9,863 bases of DNA from JBFLXN01 sp040755715 [NCBI: Candidatus Edwardsbacteria bacterium] (GCA_040755715.1 JBFLXN010000105.1:1-9863); one strand, 5' to 3'; shown: positions 1-6,427, counted from the stretch's first letter. Numbers and translations: made by a program. The notes: generated from the sequence alone by a model not told the origin.

Positions 1-1
1 T

Positions 2-97
2 AATACAGATAAACTTAAATATTCTATTAAAACTGTATTTAAAGGTATTAACCGTTCTCCATTGTCAATACAAAATTATGTTTTACCATATAAATAA
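2..97 (+). CDS. C-terminal tail of an unidentified AT-rich gene (partial)
   Basis: An open frame enters from the left edge and ends at TAA (95-97), giving 31 residues that end NYVLPYK. I do not recognise the product. Coding support is compositional: I count G or C at 9 of 31 first positions, 9 of 31 second positions and only 2 of 31 third positions, the phase pattern expected of an AT-rich gene. purM downstream uses far more G/C at third positions, so this gene may have a different origin. A competing frame (3-143) is also open and would overlap the purM start as ATGA, but it reads as a Leu/Ile-rich, low-complexity peptide and lacks the codon phase pattern. Too short for a firm call. Confidence 0.35.
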   Translation, partial: NTDKLKYSIKTVFKGINRSPLSIQNYVLPYK

Positions 98-139
98 TTT
101 ATCAAAAATTATGCCGTTTCATATAGTTGACAGAGCATT

Positions 140-1171
140 ATGAAATATTCAGAAGCAGGTGTTGATATTGACGCAGGCAATGAAGCCGTGCGCCATATAA
201 AAAGACTTGCCCGTTCCACTTTCTCCAAGTCTGTTCTCACCGACATCGGCGGATTTGGCGGACTATTCGGTTTTACCTTGAACAGATACAAAAACCCGGT
301 TTTAGTCTCAAGCACTGATAGCGTCGGGACAAAACTAAAAGTTGCCTTCATTATGAACAAACATAATACTGTTGGACAGGACCTAGTCAATCACTGTGTC
401 AATGATATTCTGGTTCATGGGGCTGAACCACTTTTCTTTCTGGATTATGTCGGCGTTAGTAAACTGTGGCCCGAAGTGTTCGGAGAAATTGTCAAGGGAC
501 TAACAAAAGCCTGCCGGGAAAATGGTTGTGCCTTGATTGGAGGGGAAACCGCCGAATTGCCGGGGTTCTATCAAAGCGGTGAATACGACCTCGTGGGTTT
601 CATTGTTGGGGTAGTAGAGCGGAAGAAGATTTTACCTAAAAAGAATATCAAACCAGGTGATATATTGATTGGTTTACCTTCTAACGGTCTACACACCAAT
701 GGCTATTCCTTAGCCAGAAAGATTCTCTTTGAAAAATGTGGCTATGAAGCAACTACCTATCTTGAAGCATTAAAAAGAACAGTGGGGGAGGAATTGCTTA
801 GAGTTCATCGCTCTTATTTGAAATTAGTTTTTCCACTTTTACAAAGAGATTTGCTCAAGGGCTTGGCGCACATTACCGGAGGGAGCTTTATTGACAACAT
901 TCCGAGAATCTTACCTGAAAATTGTTCAGCCGAAATAAGACTAAAGAATTGGATTGCTCCGCCAATTTTCAAAATTCTTGAGAGAGAAGGTGAAATCTTC
1001 ACCGAAGAAATGTTTCGCACCTTTAATATGGGAATTGGCATGGTCTTGATAGTTAACGAAAACAATTTGACAAAAGTGCTCAGTCAGATAAAAAGACAGG
1101 GAGAAAAGGCTTATTTAATTGGCCAAGTCAAAAGAGGTAAGCGAACAGTAGAATTAAAGGGTTCAAAGTAG
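140..1171 (+). CDS. purM: Phosphoribosylformylglycinamidine cyclo-ligase (AIR synthetase)
   Basis: PurM closes the imidazole ring in de novo purine synthesis, converting FGAM to aminoimidazole ribonucleotide with ATP in the cytoplasm. The 343-residue length is normal for the family. Family signatures appear in order: start YSEAGVDIDAGNEAV (3-17), a glycine-rich GGFGGLF (37-43), STDSVGTKLKVA (58-69; family consensus is close to GTDGVGTKLKLA), GQDLVNHCVNDILVHGAEPLFFLDY (79-103), GGETAELPGFY (134-144), GLPSNGLHTNGYSLARK (178-194), GLAHITGGSFIDNIPR (241-256) and FRTFNMGIGMVL (292-303). The two-domain PurM fold is therefore complete. The ATG is chosen because it gives the standard N-terminus; only a weak GAG lies upstream, so initiation may rely on coupling to the upstream frame. 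The other genes nearby are not purine genes. Identification is secure. Confidence 0.97.
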   Translation: MKYSEAGVDIDAGNEAVRHIKRLARSTFSKSVLTDIGGFGGLFGFTLNRYKNPVLVSSTDSVGTKLKVAFIMNKHNTVGQDLVNHCVNDILVHGAEPLFFLDYVGVSKLWPEVFGEIVKGLTKACRENGCALIGGETAELPGFYQSGEYDLVGFIVGVVERKKILPKKNIKPGDILIGLPSNGLHTNGYSLARKILFEKCGYEATTYLEALKRTVGEELLRVHRSYLKLVFPLLQRDLLKGLAHITGGSFIDNIPRILPENCSAEIRLKNWIAPPIFKILEREGEIFTEEMFRTFNMGIGMVLIVNENNLTKVLSQIKRQGEKAYLIGQVKRGKRTVELKGSK

Positions 1172-1202
1172 TTCAAGATGGTTCAAAAAAACAATTTTGA
1201 AC
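1161..1202 (+). repeat. Phased GTTCAA direct repeats ending in a hairpin
   Basis: GTTCAA occurs at 1161, 1171 and 1181, exactly 10 bp apart, so on one face of the helix. The last copy pairs with a downstream inverted copy: GTTCAAAA (1181-1188) and TTTTGAAC (1195-1202), a perfect 8-bp stem with a 6-nt loop. The first copy overlaps the purM stop codon (TAG, 1169-1171). There is no run of T after the hairpin, so it is a poor intrinsic terminator. It could be a protein-binding site, a weak RNA hairpin between cotranscribed genes, or a relic of a dispersed short repeat. Confidence 0.6.
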
Positions 1203-1226
1203 AAAATTTTTGGGAAGCAGAACCGA

Positions 1227-1676
1227 ATGAAATTTTTAGTTGATAGTCCACTCGGCAAACTAGCAAAATTCCTGCGAGCCTGCGGGTTTGACACTGAATA
1301 TTTTGGGGGTATGAGCGCTTTCGCTTTGGTAAAACGGGCCCAACAAGAGAAAAGAACAGTTATTACCACCAATCCCAAATTATCTGAAAACCCCCCCATA
1401 AAAGTGGTAATGGTAAAAGAAGGAAAACCTAAATCTCAACTACAGACGGTGATAGAGGCCTTGAATATAAATTTAGCCACGGAAAATTTCTTTTCCCGAT
1501 GCTTGCTCTGTAATACTGAAGTTGAGAAAATTGACGGAGAAAAAGCTAAAGATTTAGTCCCTCTAAAAGTCTTTGAAACTTTTTCAGAATTTTGGCACTG
1601 CCCGAAGTGTGATAAAATCTACTGGCACGGCAGTCATTGGGAAAATATGAAGAAGAGAATTTTTTTGAAAGGGTGA
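1227..1676 (+). CDS. Mut7-C (PIN-like) domain protein with C-terminal zinc ribbon
   Basis: The 149-residue protein matches the Mut7-C RNase-type family: a PIN-like N-terminal half and a zinc-ribbon tail. The start MKFLVDSPLGKLAKFLRACGFDT (1-23) is the family's hallmark, with conserved Asp6. The ribbon ligands are Cys92 and Cys95 (RCLLC) plus Cys125 and Cys128 (CPKC), followed by the typical IYWHGSHWENM (131-141). Oddly, the acidic residues usually seen after the first motif and in the T-R-D loop are missing: residues 28-34 read GMSAFAL and residues 45-50 read VITTNP. Nuclease activity is therefore doubtful; it may bind RNA or act as scaffold. ATG 1227 is preferred over the upstream TTG at 1197, which lies in the hairpin; GGGAAG stands 9 nt before ATG. 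It stops 5 nt before the TPR gene, so the two are probably cotranscribed. Confidence 0.85.
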   Translation: MKFLVDSPLGKLAKFLRACGFDTEYFGGMSAFALVKRAQQEKRTVITTNPKLSENPPIKVVMVKEGKPKSQLQTVIEALNINLATENFFSRCLLCNTEVEKIDGEKAKDLVPLKVFETFSEFWHCPKCDKIYWHGSHWENMKKRIFLKG

Positions 1677-1681
1677 TAACT

Positions 1682-4600
1682 ATGGCTATTCAAAGCATCT
1701 TTCTTTTAAGTAGAGAACAAATCCTTCAGCGGGCAAAGAAATTGCGGGCTGAAGGCAAAAACAGCAAAGCCATTGACTTCCTTCGCTCAGGCATTAAGGG
1801 TGAGCCGGAAGACTTTGACCTGTATTTAGAATTAGCCTCTTGCCAACTCCAAGAAGGAGAAAATAAGGAAGCTACCCTCTCACTCAAAAACGCCCTCTCT
1901 TTGAAGCCGCAAAGAGATGAAGAGGTGATTCGTTTAGCCGAGGGAAGTTTTTGGGAGAAGAAAAGCTTGGAACTGGGTGAGTTCCTCTTTGAATTGGCTG
2001 TTGGCCGCCGGGACTTTGAAGGAGCAGTAAAGATTGTCTCCTCATTCTCTGGAAAGGAATTGCCACCCCTTTATAATCGCTATCTAAAGTTGGTAGAGAA
2101 TATTGAAAAATTCCGAGGCCCTGGCAAAGAAGAACCGATTACCCCGCGGGACATTCTGGTCTATTATTGCCTTGGCTTGATTTACGAAGCAAAAGAGCAA
2201 TTCCCCGAATTAGCTAAAATTTTCAATAGAATCTTGGAAGTGGCACCTTCGGAAACTGAAACTATTTTAAAAGAATACGAAAGAATCGCCAAGGAAAAAC
2301 ACGGTGAGGCACATCCATATTTAGCCCGTGGAGATATCTATGCCAAACTCTCCCAGCCTGAAAAGGCAGTGGAAGAATGGAGAGAAGCTACTAAAACCGA
2401 TGCTAATTCTATTCCAGCAGCTATTGAAAGGTTAGTAAAATTTCTACCCCAGAATCCCCAAATTGCCCCTGGCTGGGAAATCCTGGGCGACCTCTTTACT
2501 GTCAAAAAACGATTCTCTGAAGCAGTAACCGCCTATGATAAAGTTAGAGAAGCAGACCCGGAAAAAAGTGAAAGTTTGCTTCCGAAATACCGAGAAGTTA
2601 TCCGACTTGACCCGAAGAATCTCGCGGGCTATCTCTCCTTGGGTGACACTGCATCCAATATACATAAGTATGACCTCGCTTTAGCCTCATATAGCAAAAT
2701 TACAGAAATAGACCCCACCAAACAGGAAGAAGTCCTTAATCGCAGTCTCAAAATTCTAAAAGAAGAGCCGACTAATGCCTCCTGTCTCCATTTAGTTACT
2801 GATAGTTACCTTGCTTTGAACAGATTGGATTCAGCGATAGAAACCCTTTCACTGGCTTACAAAAAGGACCCTGAACTCTTTGAATTGGTAGCAGAAAGAT
2901 TAAATCTCATCTTAGAAAAAGACATCAATCATCAAACCGCTCTGGCACTTTTGGCAGAAATCTATTTTAAGAAAAAAGACATCAAAGGTGCCCTGGTGAT
3001 TCTTCGCCATTTGTTGAGTTTGAAAGATGGCCCAGAGTTAGTCATCCCTCAACTACAAAAAGCCCTCACAGATTTCCCTCTGGAAAGAGATGACCCCAGA
3101 CTCTTAACATTACAACTAACCTTAACCGAAGCCCTTGTGGCAAAAAAAGATTTCAAAGGGGCTCTGTTTAACATCGGTAAGATTTTAAGCAAAGATAAAT
3201 CAAAGGCAGAGAATTTTCTTCCCTTACTTGACCATCTCGCCAAATCAGACGAAGAAAATATCAAACCGGTGTTTGAACTCTACCGGCTTTTAGAACAGCA
3301 GGGCGTCAAAAGTCTCAGCTTAAACTGGGCTCTGGCGGAAAACCATCTCCTTTTGAAAAATTATCCAGAAGCGATGAAGAAATTCAATGTAATAATAAAC
3401 TCTGACGAAACTTTAAGACCGAAAGTTATTACCGCCTATCAGAGGACTCTGGAAAAAGACCCACAAGCTACGCCAGTGAGATTAGCCCTGATTGACCTTT
3501 ATTATCAGGAACAAAGACAAGAAGACTTACTGGCAGAGCTACAAACCATTGTTTCTACTGAACCCGCTCGTTTTGGAGAAATCTCTGCCTGGTATGAACG
3601 GCTTCTCAAGACCGATGAACGAAACCTCCCCTTGCGTAAATCATATATTGACCTTTTGGTCAAAGCTAAACTCTATCAGAAAGCGATTACTGAAGCCGAA
3701 AAGGCTATTTCAGTCTGGCCAGATAGAGAAGGGGCTTATTTTCTTTTAAAACTCAGTGAAGCCTTAATCTTCAAAGGGGAATTCAGTAAGGCAGTCGGAC
3801 ATCTATTAAAAGCGGTAACCCTGGATGGCTCACTAGCCGAGGAGTCGCTATCCTCCTTTAAGAAAATTCTTTCGGTAGAAGAAGAAAATATCCCTGCCCA
3901 TTATGGTTTAGCCAAGGTTCACCAATTGATGAAGGATTTTTCCTCGGCTATTGAAGAATTATCTCTAATTATTCGCCACGACCCAAAGAGAACTGAACAG
4001 GTCTTAAAAGAGGTAGAAAACATTGTGGAACAAGACCCCATTTGTGCCAAAGCACACCAACTTCTGGGAGAACTTCTGATTCAAAAAGGAGAAGAGGAAA
4101 GAGGGATGACGGAATTAGAAAGAGGAATGGAATTAGACCGTTCTTTGGTAGATAACATCCTCGGCAAATATCAACTCTTATTAGAAAAAAAACCGAAAGA
4201 GCCTGATAAAATTCGCTTCGCTTTAGCCCGGGCTTATATTGCCAAGGGACTCTACACTGCTTCAGTAAAAGAAATAGAAAAGGTCCTGGAGAGTGATTTT
4301 GGACATTATCATGAGTTTGCGCTTTTAGAATTGAAACGGATTGTGGAACTGCAACCTCAGGAAATCAAAGCCCGATACCTACTGACCAAAATCTATCAAA
4401 AGAAAAAAGTAACTGACTCTGCTGTAACTCTCTTAAGAGAAATCATTTCATTTGCCTCCGAAGAAATAGATGAGGTCTTAACCCGATTAAAAGAATTAGA
4501 AACAGAGGATCCGGAAAATGCCGTCACTCATTACGCCTTGGGCGATGTCTATTTAGAACAAGGTGAGGCAGAAAAAGCGGTAGAACATTATAACCGAGTG

Positions 4601-5554
4601 CTCTTTCTATATCCCGAAGAGTTGGAAAAAGTAATCGGCAAGTTACAGGGAGTAATCCAGAAGCAAATTGAATCTGCTCCTGCCTATCTGGCTTTAGGAA
4701 AAGCCCTCATCAAGCGTGGGCTACTCACTAAAGCCACAGAGTCATTGAACAAAGCCCGACAGATTGATGCCTCATTAAAAAATCCAGTCAAAGAAGGTTT
4801 GGAAGAAATTCTATCATTAGAGGCTAACCTTCTCCAAGCGGCAGAAAATTTAGGCCTCATCTATTTTGAAGGCGGAGAATATAGTAAAGCCAAAGATTTA
4901 TTAATTAAAGCGCTGAAGGCTCAATTGGACAAGGAAAGAACAATTGAACTAAATCTGTATCTTTCACAAACATTGACAAATCTGGGAAAGATGGAAGAGG
5001 CCAAACAAGTGCTTCTGAAACTTCAAGAACTTGACCCTGAAAATCAGCAACTTTATAAGATAATGAAAAGATTTGAAATAAAGTCTCTAAAATCTATCGT
5101 TGATGAAGCCAAAAGAAGAGTAGAATCTGCCCCAGATGACCAGGAGGGGAAGATTTTTTTGGCCTCACTCTACTCAGAAAAAATGAAGAGAGGAGATTGG
5201 GCGATTTCTTTACTCCAATTCACTCCTTTAAACGAAAGGATTTCTTTACTGCGGACAAAAGAGTTAGGCAAAGCCTTTCTGACAATGGGAGATTTAATGA
5301 GCGCAGTTGAAGTGATGCGCAATGTTCCCTTGGCTAGACACCCATTAAGTGAAGAAGAAATGGAATTGGCTTATACCCTTGGTGAGGCTTATGAAAAGAT
5401 GGGGAACTATCCAGCCGCCATTGCCGCCTATAAAAAAATCTACCTTGACGACATAAATTACCGGGATATAAAAATGAGGCTGGACAAAAACTACACTCAA
5501 CTCCTCCTTCAGGATTTAGAAAGGAAGAAGAAAGTGATAGAGAAAATGGGATAA
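1682..5554 (+). CDS. Giant TPR solenoid protein with a 52-residue super-repeat
   Basis: This 1290-residue cytoplasmic protein has no signal peptide, no membrane segment and no enzymatic domain that I can see; it is helical repeat almost throughout. Ordinary TPR pairs occur near the N-terminus (about 14-75) and C-terminus (about 1091-1124 and 1230-1263). Between them, units with the pattern YxxLGDxY...KxxxAIxxYxKIxxxDP start at residues 161, 213, 265, 317, 369, 421, 478, 548, 600, 652, 740, 792, 845, 898, 950, 1002 and 1054. Spacing is mostly exactly 52: a 34-residue TPR plus an 18-residue third helix (for example EEVLNRSLKILK, then EEPTNA). The longer gaps, 70 and 88, fit 52 plus an extra helix or an extra TPR. 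Such solenoids bind protein partners, but the partner here is unknown. ATG 1682 is chosen because AGGG lies 8 nt upstream; the frame opens earlier inside the preceding gene. Confidence 0.9.
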   Translation: MAIQSIFLLSREQILQRAKKLRAEGKNSKAIDFLRSGIKGEPEDFDLYLELASCQLQEGENKEATLSLKNALSLKPQRDEEVIRLAEGSFWEKKSLELGEFLFELAVGRRDFEGAVKIVSSFSGKELPPLYNRYLKLVENIEKFRGPGKEEPITPRDILVYYCLGLIYEAKEQFPELAKIFNRILEVAPSETETILKEYERIAKEKHGEAHPYLARGDIYAKLSQPEKAVEEWREATKTDANSIPAAIERLVKFLPQNPQIAPGWEILGDLFTVKKRFSEAVTAYDKVREADPEKSESLLPKYREVIRLDPKNLAGYLSLGDTASNIHKYDLALASYSKITEIDPTKQEEVLNRSLKILKEEPTNASCLHLVTDSYLALNRLDSAIETLSLAYKKDPELFELVAERLNLILEKDINHQTALALLAEIYFKKKDIKGALVILRHLLSLKDGPELVIPQLQKALTDFPLERDDPRLLTLQLTLTEALVAKKDFKGALFNIGKILSKDKSKAENFLPLLDHLAKSDEENIKPVFELYRLLEQQGVKSLSLNWALAENHLLLKNYPEAMKKFNVIINSDETLRPKVITAYQRTLEKDPQATPVRLALIDLYYQEQRQEDLLAELQTIVSTEPARFGEISAWYERLLKTDERNLPLRKSYIDLLVKAKLYQKAITEAEKAISVWPDREGAYFLLKLSEALIFKGEFSKAVGHLLKAVTLDGSLAEESLSSFKKILSVEEENIPAHYGLAKVHQLMKDFSSAIEELSLIIRHDPKRTEQVLKEVENIVEQDPICAKAHQLLGELLIQKGEEERGMTELERGMELDRSLVDNILGKYQLLLEKKPKEPDKIRFALARAYIAKGLYTASVKEIEKVLESDFGHYHEFALLELKRIVELQPQEIKARYLLTKIYQKKKVTDSAVTLLREIISFASEEIDEVLTRLKELETEDPENAVTHYALGDVYLEQGEAEKAVEHYNRVLFLYPEELEKVIGKLQGVIQKQIESAPAYLALGKALIKRGLLTKATESLNKARQIDASLKNPVKEGLEEILSLEANLLQAAENLGLIYFEGGEYSKAKDLLIKALKAQLDKERTIELNLYLSQTLTNLGKMEEAKQVLLKLQELDPENQQLYKIMKRFEIKSLKSIVDEAKRRVESAPDDQEGKIFLASLYSEKMKRGDWAISLLQFTPLNERISLLRTKELGKAFLTMGDLMSAVEVMRNVPLARHPLSEEEMELAYTLGEAYEKMGNYPAAIAAYKKIYLDDINYRDIKMRLDKNYTQLLLQDLERKKKVIEKMG

Positions 5555-5576
5555 ATAAGGCTCCTGTATATCGCTT

Positions 5577-5596
5577 TTTGCAATAAGTATTGCAAA
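5577..5596. promoter_or_regulatory. Palindrome upstream of the sigma-54 promoter, possible activator site
   Basis: TTTGCAATA-AG-TATTGCAAA is a perfect 9-bp inverted repeat with a 2-bp centre, followed at once by a further half-site ATTGCAATAGC (5596-5606). Its centre lies about 118 bp upstream of the transcription start expected from the sigma-54 promoter at 5680-5695. Enhancer-binding activators of sigma-54 usually bind at about that distance. It also lies 22 bp after the TPR stop codon, but with no T run it is not an intrinsic terminator. The activator role is inferred from position and symmetry. Confidence 0.5.
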
Positions 5597-5679
5597 TTGC
5601 AATAGCAAAAGACTCTTTCTGAAAATCGCCGTAATTATAAGTCTCAAGATTATCTTGACTTAGAATTTGACTTACTCTG

Positions 5680-5695
5680 TGGCACGAATCTTGCT
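5680..5695 (+). promoter_or_regulatory. Sigma-54 (RpoN) -24/-12 promoter
   Basis: TGGCACGAATCTTGCT matches the RpoN consensus TGGCACG-N4-TTGC[A/T] at every defined position, with correct spacing between the -24 GG and -12 GC. It lies in non-coding DNA between two genes and points toward the riboswitch and the outer-membrane protein gene. Transcription would start near 5705. Control would require an ATP-dependent activator, and a palindrome sits at the usual distance upstream. No protein gene follows for 900 bp, so the product is either a very long leader or a non-coding RNA. Confidence 0.8.
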
Positions 5696-5741
5696 ATATT
5701 ATTTTAATGGAAGACAGCTCTTTGAAAAAGCCACAGAATTA

Positions 5742-5916
5742 CACAGAAAAAATAGAAATTCGTAGAAATATAAGAAGAAATTCATAGAAATAGATTGAAA
5801 CTGATAGAAATTAATTAAAAAGATGAATTCCAATGAGTTTCCATAAATTTCAATGAATTTCAACAAATTTCTGTATTATATTTCAATAAATTTCTATTAG
5901 TTTCCGTATTTCTGTG
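5742..5916. repeat. Long imperfect AT-rich inverted repeat
   Basis: The left half is rich in TAGAAAT-type words (5752, 5763, 5785, 5805) and the right half in ATTTCAA/ATTTCTA words (5847, 5857, 5867, 5880, 5889). The ends pair: CACAGAAA (5742-5749) matches the complement of TTTCTGTG near 5909-5916, and TAGAAATATA-like left words match TATATTTCAATAAATTTCTA on the right with gaps. The transcript could fold into a hairpin of about 175 nt. A tract like this may be a degenerate dispersed repeat. No gene overlaps it. Confidence 0.6.
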
Positions 5917-6007
5917 TTAACCCCGTTAGAAATTACCAAAAAGTATGGGAAAATTCCAAGACTAAACTTGCAAAATGTAAGTTAGAGAAGATTTCTAACG
6001 GGGTTAA
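5917..6007. repeat. 17-bp perfect inverted repeat, CCCCGTTAGAA family, copy 1
   Basis: The arms TTAACCCCGTTAGAAAT (5917-5933) and ATTTCTAACGGGGTTAA (5991-6007) are perfectly complementary over 17 bp and enclose a 57-nt spacer. The spacer holds a smaller hairpin, ACTTGC/GTAAGT (5965-5970 and 5976-5981, one G-T pair). It ends 29 nt before the aptamer. The same core recurs at 6219-6266, so this is a repeat family rather than a one-off structure. Confidence 0.85.
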
Positions 6008-6035
6008 TCTATGGCTAAATATCTTGTTTTGCATT

Positions 6036-6123
6036 TTGTGAAACGAAAGGGCAAATCCACCGTAAGGTGGAGACGCAAAGCCACGGGTTCCAGAAAGGGA
6101 TAGCCGAGCCGCCGAAATCACAA
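6036..6123 (+). promoter_or_regulatory. Cyclic-di-GMP-I (GEMM) riboswitch aptamer
   Basis: The conserved GEMM blocks appear in order and at proper spacing: AAAGGGCAAATCC (6046-6058), a hairpin TCCACC-GTAA-GGTGGA with a GNRA loop (6056-6071), GACGCAAAGCC (6072-6082), CACGGGTTCC (6082-6091), GGGATAGCC (6097-6105) and GCCGCCGAA (6108-6116). The closing P1 stem is TTGTGA (6036-6041) with TCACAA (6118-6123). A competing 7-bp pairing, ATCTTGT (6020-6026) with ACAAGAT (6120-6126), shares the P1 3' strand and could be part of a switch. The class senses the second messenger c-di-GMP. The nearest downstream coding sequence is the outer-membrane protein 480 nt away, beyond a terminator. Recognised by eye against the known Vc2-type consensus. 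Confidence 0.92.
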
Positions 6124-6142
6124 GATGGATTTGAATAAAAAT

Positions 6143-6312
6143 AGTAGCGAGTAGAAAGTATTGGGTTAATTGAGTTTGTTGAGTTTTTTGGGTTCATTGG
6201 GTTTTAATAACCCGATAAACCCCGTTAGAAGGCTTGCACATCGCAGCGACGACCTTCTAACGGGGTAAACTCAATAAACCGAGAAAACCCCGTAAACCCA
6301 ATTCTCGCTACT
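6143..6312. repeat. Large nested hairpin between aptamer and terminator
   Basis: Several complementary blocks stack in register: AGTAGCGAG (6143-6151) with CTCGCTACT (6304-6312), and ATTGGGTT (6160-6167) with AACCCAAT (6295-6302). In competition with the latter, GGTTAATTGAGTTT (6164-6177) pairs with AAACTCAATAAACC (6267-6280) at 13 of 14 positions. The CCCCGTTAGAA pair at 6219-6266 sits at the centre. The result is a 170-nt fold of a size and symmetry that suggest a small dispersed or mobile repeat, possibly inserted between the aptamer and its expression platform. Confidence 0.7.
6219..6266. repeat. CCCCGTTAGAA inverted repeat, copy 2
   Basis: ACCCCGTTAGAAGG (6219-6232) and CCTTCTAACGGGGT (6253-6266) form a perfect 14-bp stem around a 20-nt loop. 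The outer 11 bp of each arm are identical to the corresponding part of the repeat at 5917-6007, while loop length and sequence differ. The two copies flank the riboswitch. Confidence 0.85.
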
Positions 6313-6318
6313 TGCCGA

Positions 6319-6336
6319 CCCCGATGAAAATCGGGG
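6319..6336 (+). other. GAAA-tetraloop hairpin
   Basis: CCCCGAT-GAAA-ATCGGGG is a perfect 7-bp stem closed by a GNRA tetraloop, a shape typical of structured RNA. No T run follows, so it is not a terminator by itself. It stands between the large nested hairpin and the intrinsic terminator and could be part of the expression platform of the riboswitch. Confidence 0.55.
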
Positions 6337-6364
6337 GAGGCTTATCTTGAAAATGTAATTTTTC

Positions 6365-6410
6365 AAAATCCGTCTGCCCTTTCGCAAAAATAGCAGACGG
6401 ATTTTTATTT
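6365..6410 (+). terminator. Strong intrinsic terminator
   Basis: AAAATCCGTCTGC (6365-6377) pairs perfectly with GCAGACGGATTTT (6393-6405) around a 15-nt loop, and the stem runs into TTTTTATTTT. The A run before the stem means it could also work on the minus strand. It separates the riboswitch region from the outer-membrane protein gene. GGATTT just after the aptamer (6127-6132) is complementary to AAATCC in the left arm (6366-6371), so an anti-terminator pairing is possible but short. Confidence 0.85.
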
Positions 6411-6427
6411 TGGTAATGATATGATGA

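Larger units (their letters stand above)
5705..6410 (+). ncRNA. Candidate 700-nt structured transcript containing a c-di-GMP aptamer
   Basis: This is an inferred transcription unit from the expected sigma-54 start to the intrinsic terminator at 6365-6410. It has no convincing coding sequence. It carries in order a 175-nt inverted repeat, a 17-bp inverted repeat, a c-di-GMP-I aptamer, a 170-nt nested hairpin and a GAAA-loop hairpin. The only short frame after the promoter (ATG 5707, 26 codons) has no ribosome binding site and starts almost at the transcription start. It may instead be a leader that reads through into the gene at 6606. The boundaries come only from promoter and terminator positions. 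Confidence 0.35.

Noticed and set aside
127-132. TTGACA as a -35 promoter box for purM
   Set aside because: It is 8 bp before the purM ATG; a matching -10 would fall inside the gene, so it cannot serve purM.
3-143. Upstream frame overlapping the purM start as ATGA
   Set aside because: The overlap is attractive, but the peptide is low-complexity and the codon-position pattern supports the neighbouring frame ending at 97.
5707-5787. 26-codon frame just after the sigma-54 promoter
   Set aside because: It has no ribosome binding site, starts about 2 nt after the predicted transcription start and runs into repeat sequence.
5740-6270. CRISPR-like array because of repeated arms
   Set aside because: The repeats are inverted pairs with unequal spacers and only two copies; there is no regular direct repeat-spacer pattern and no cas gene.
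6319-6336. CCCCGATGAAAATCGGGG as a hammerhead ribozyme core or terminator
   Set aside because: The hammerhead CUGAUGA and GAAA core elements are not both present, and no T run follows the stem.
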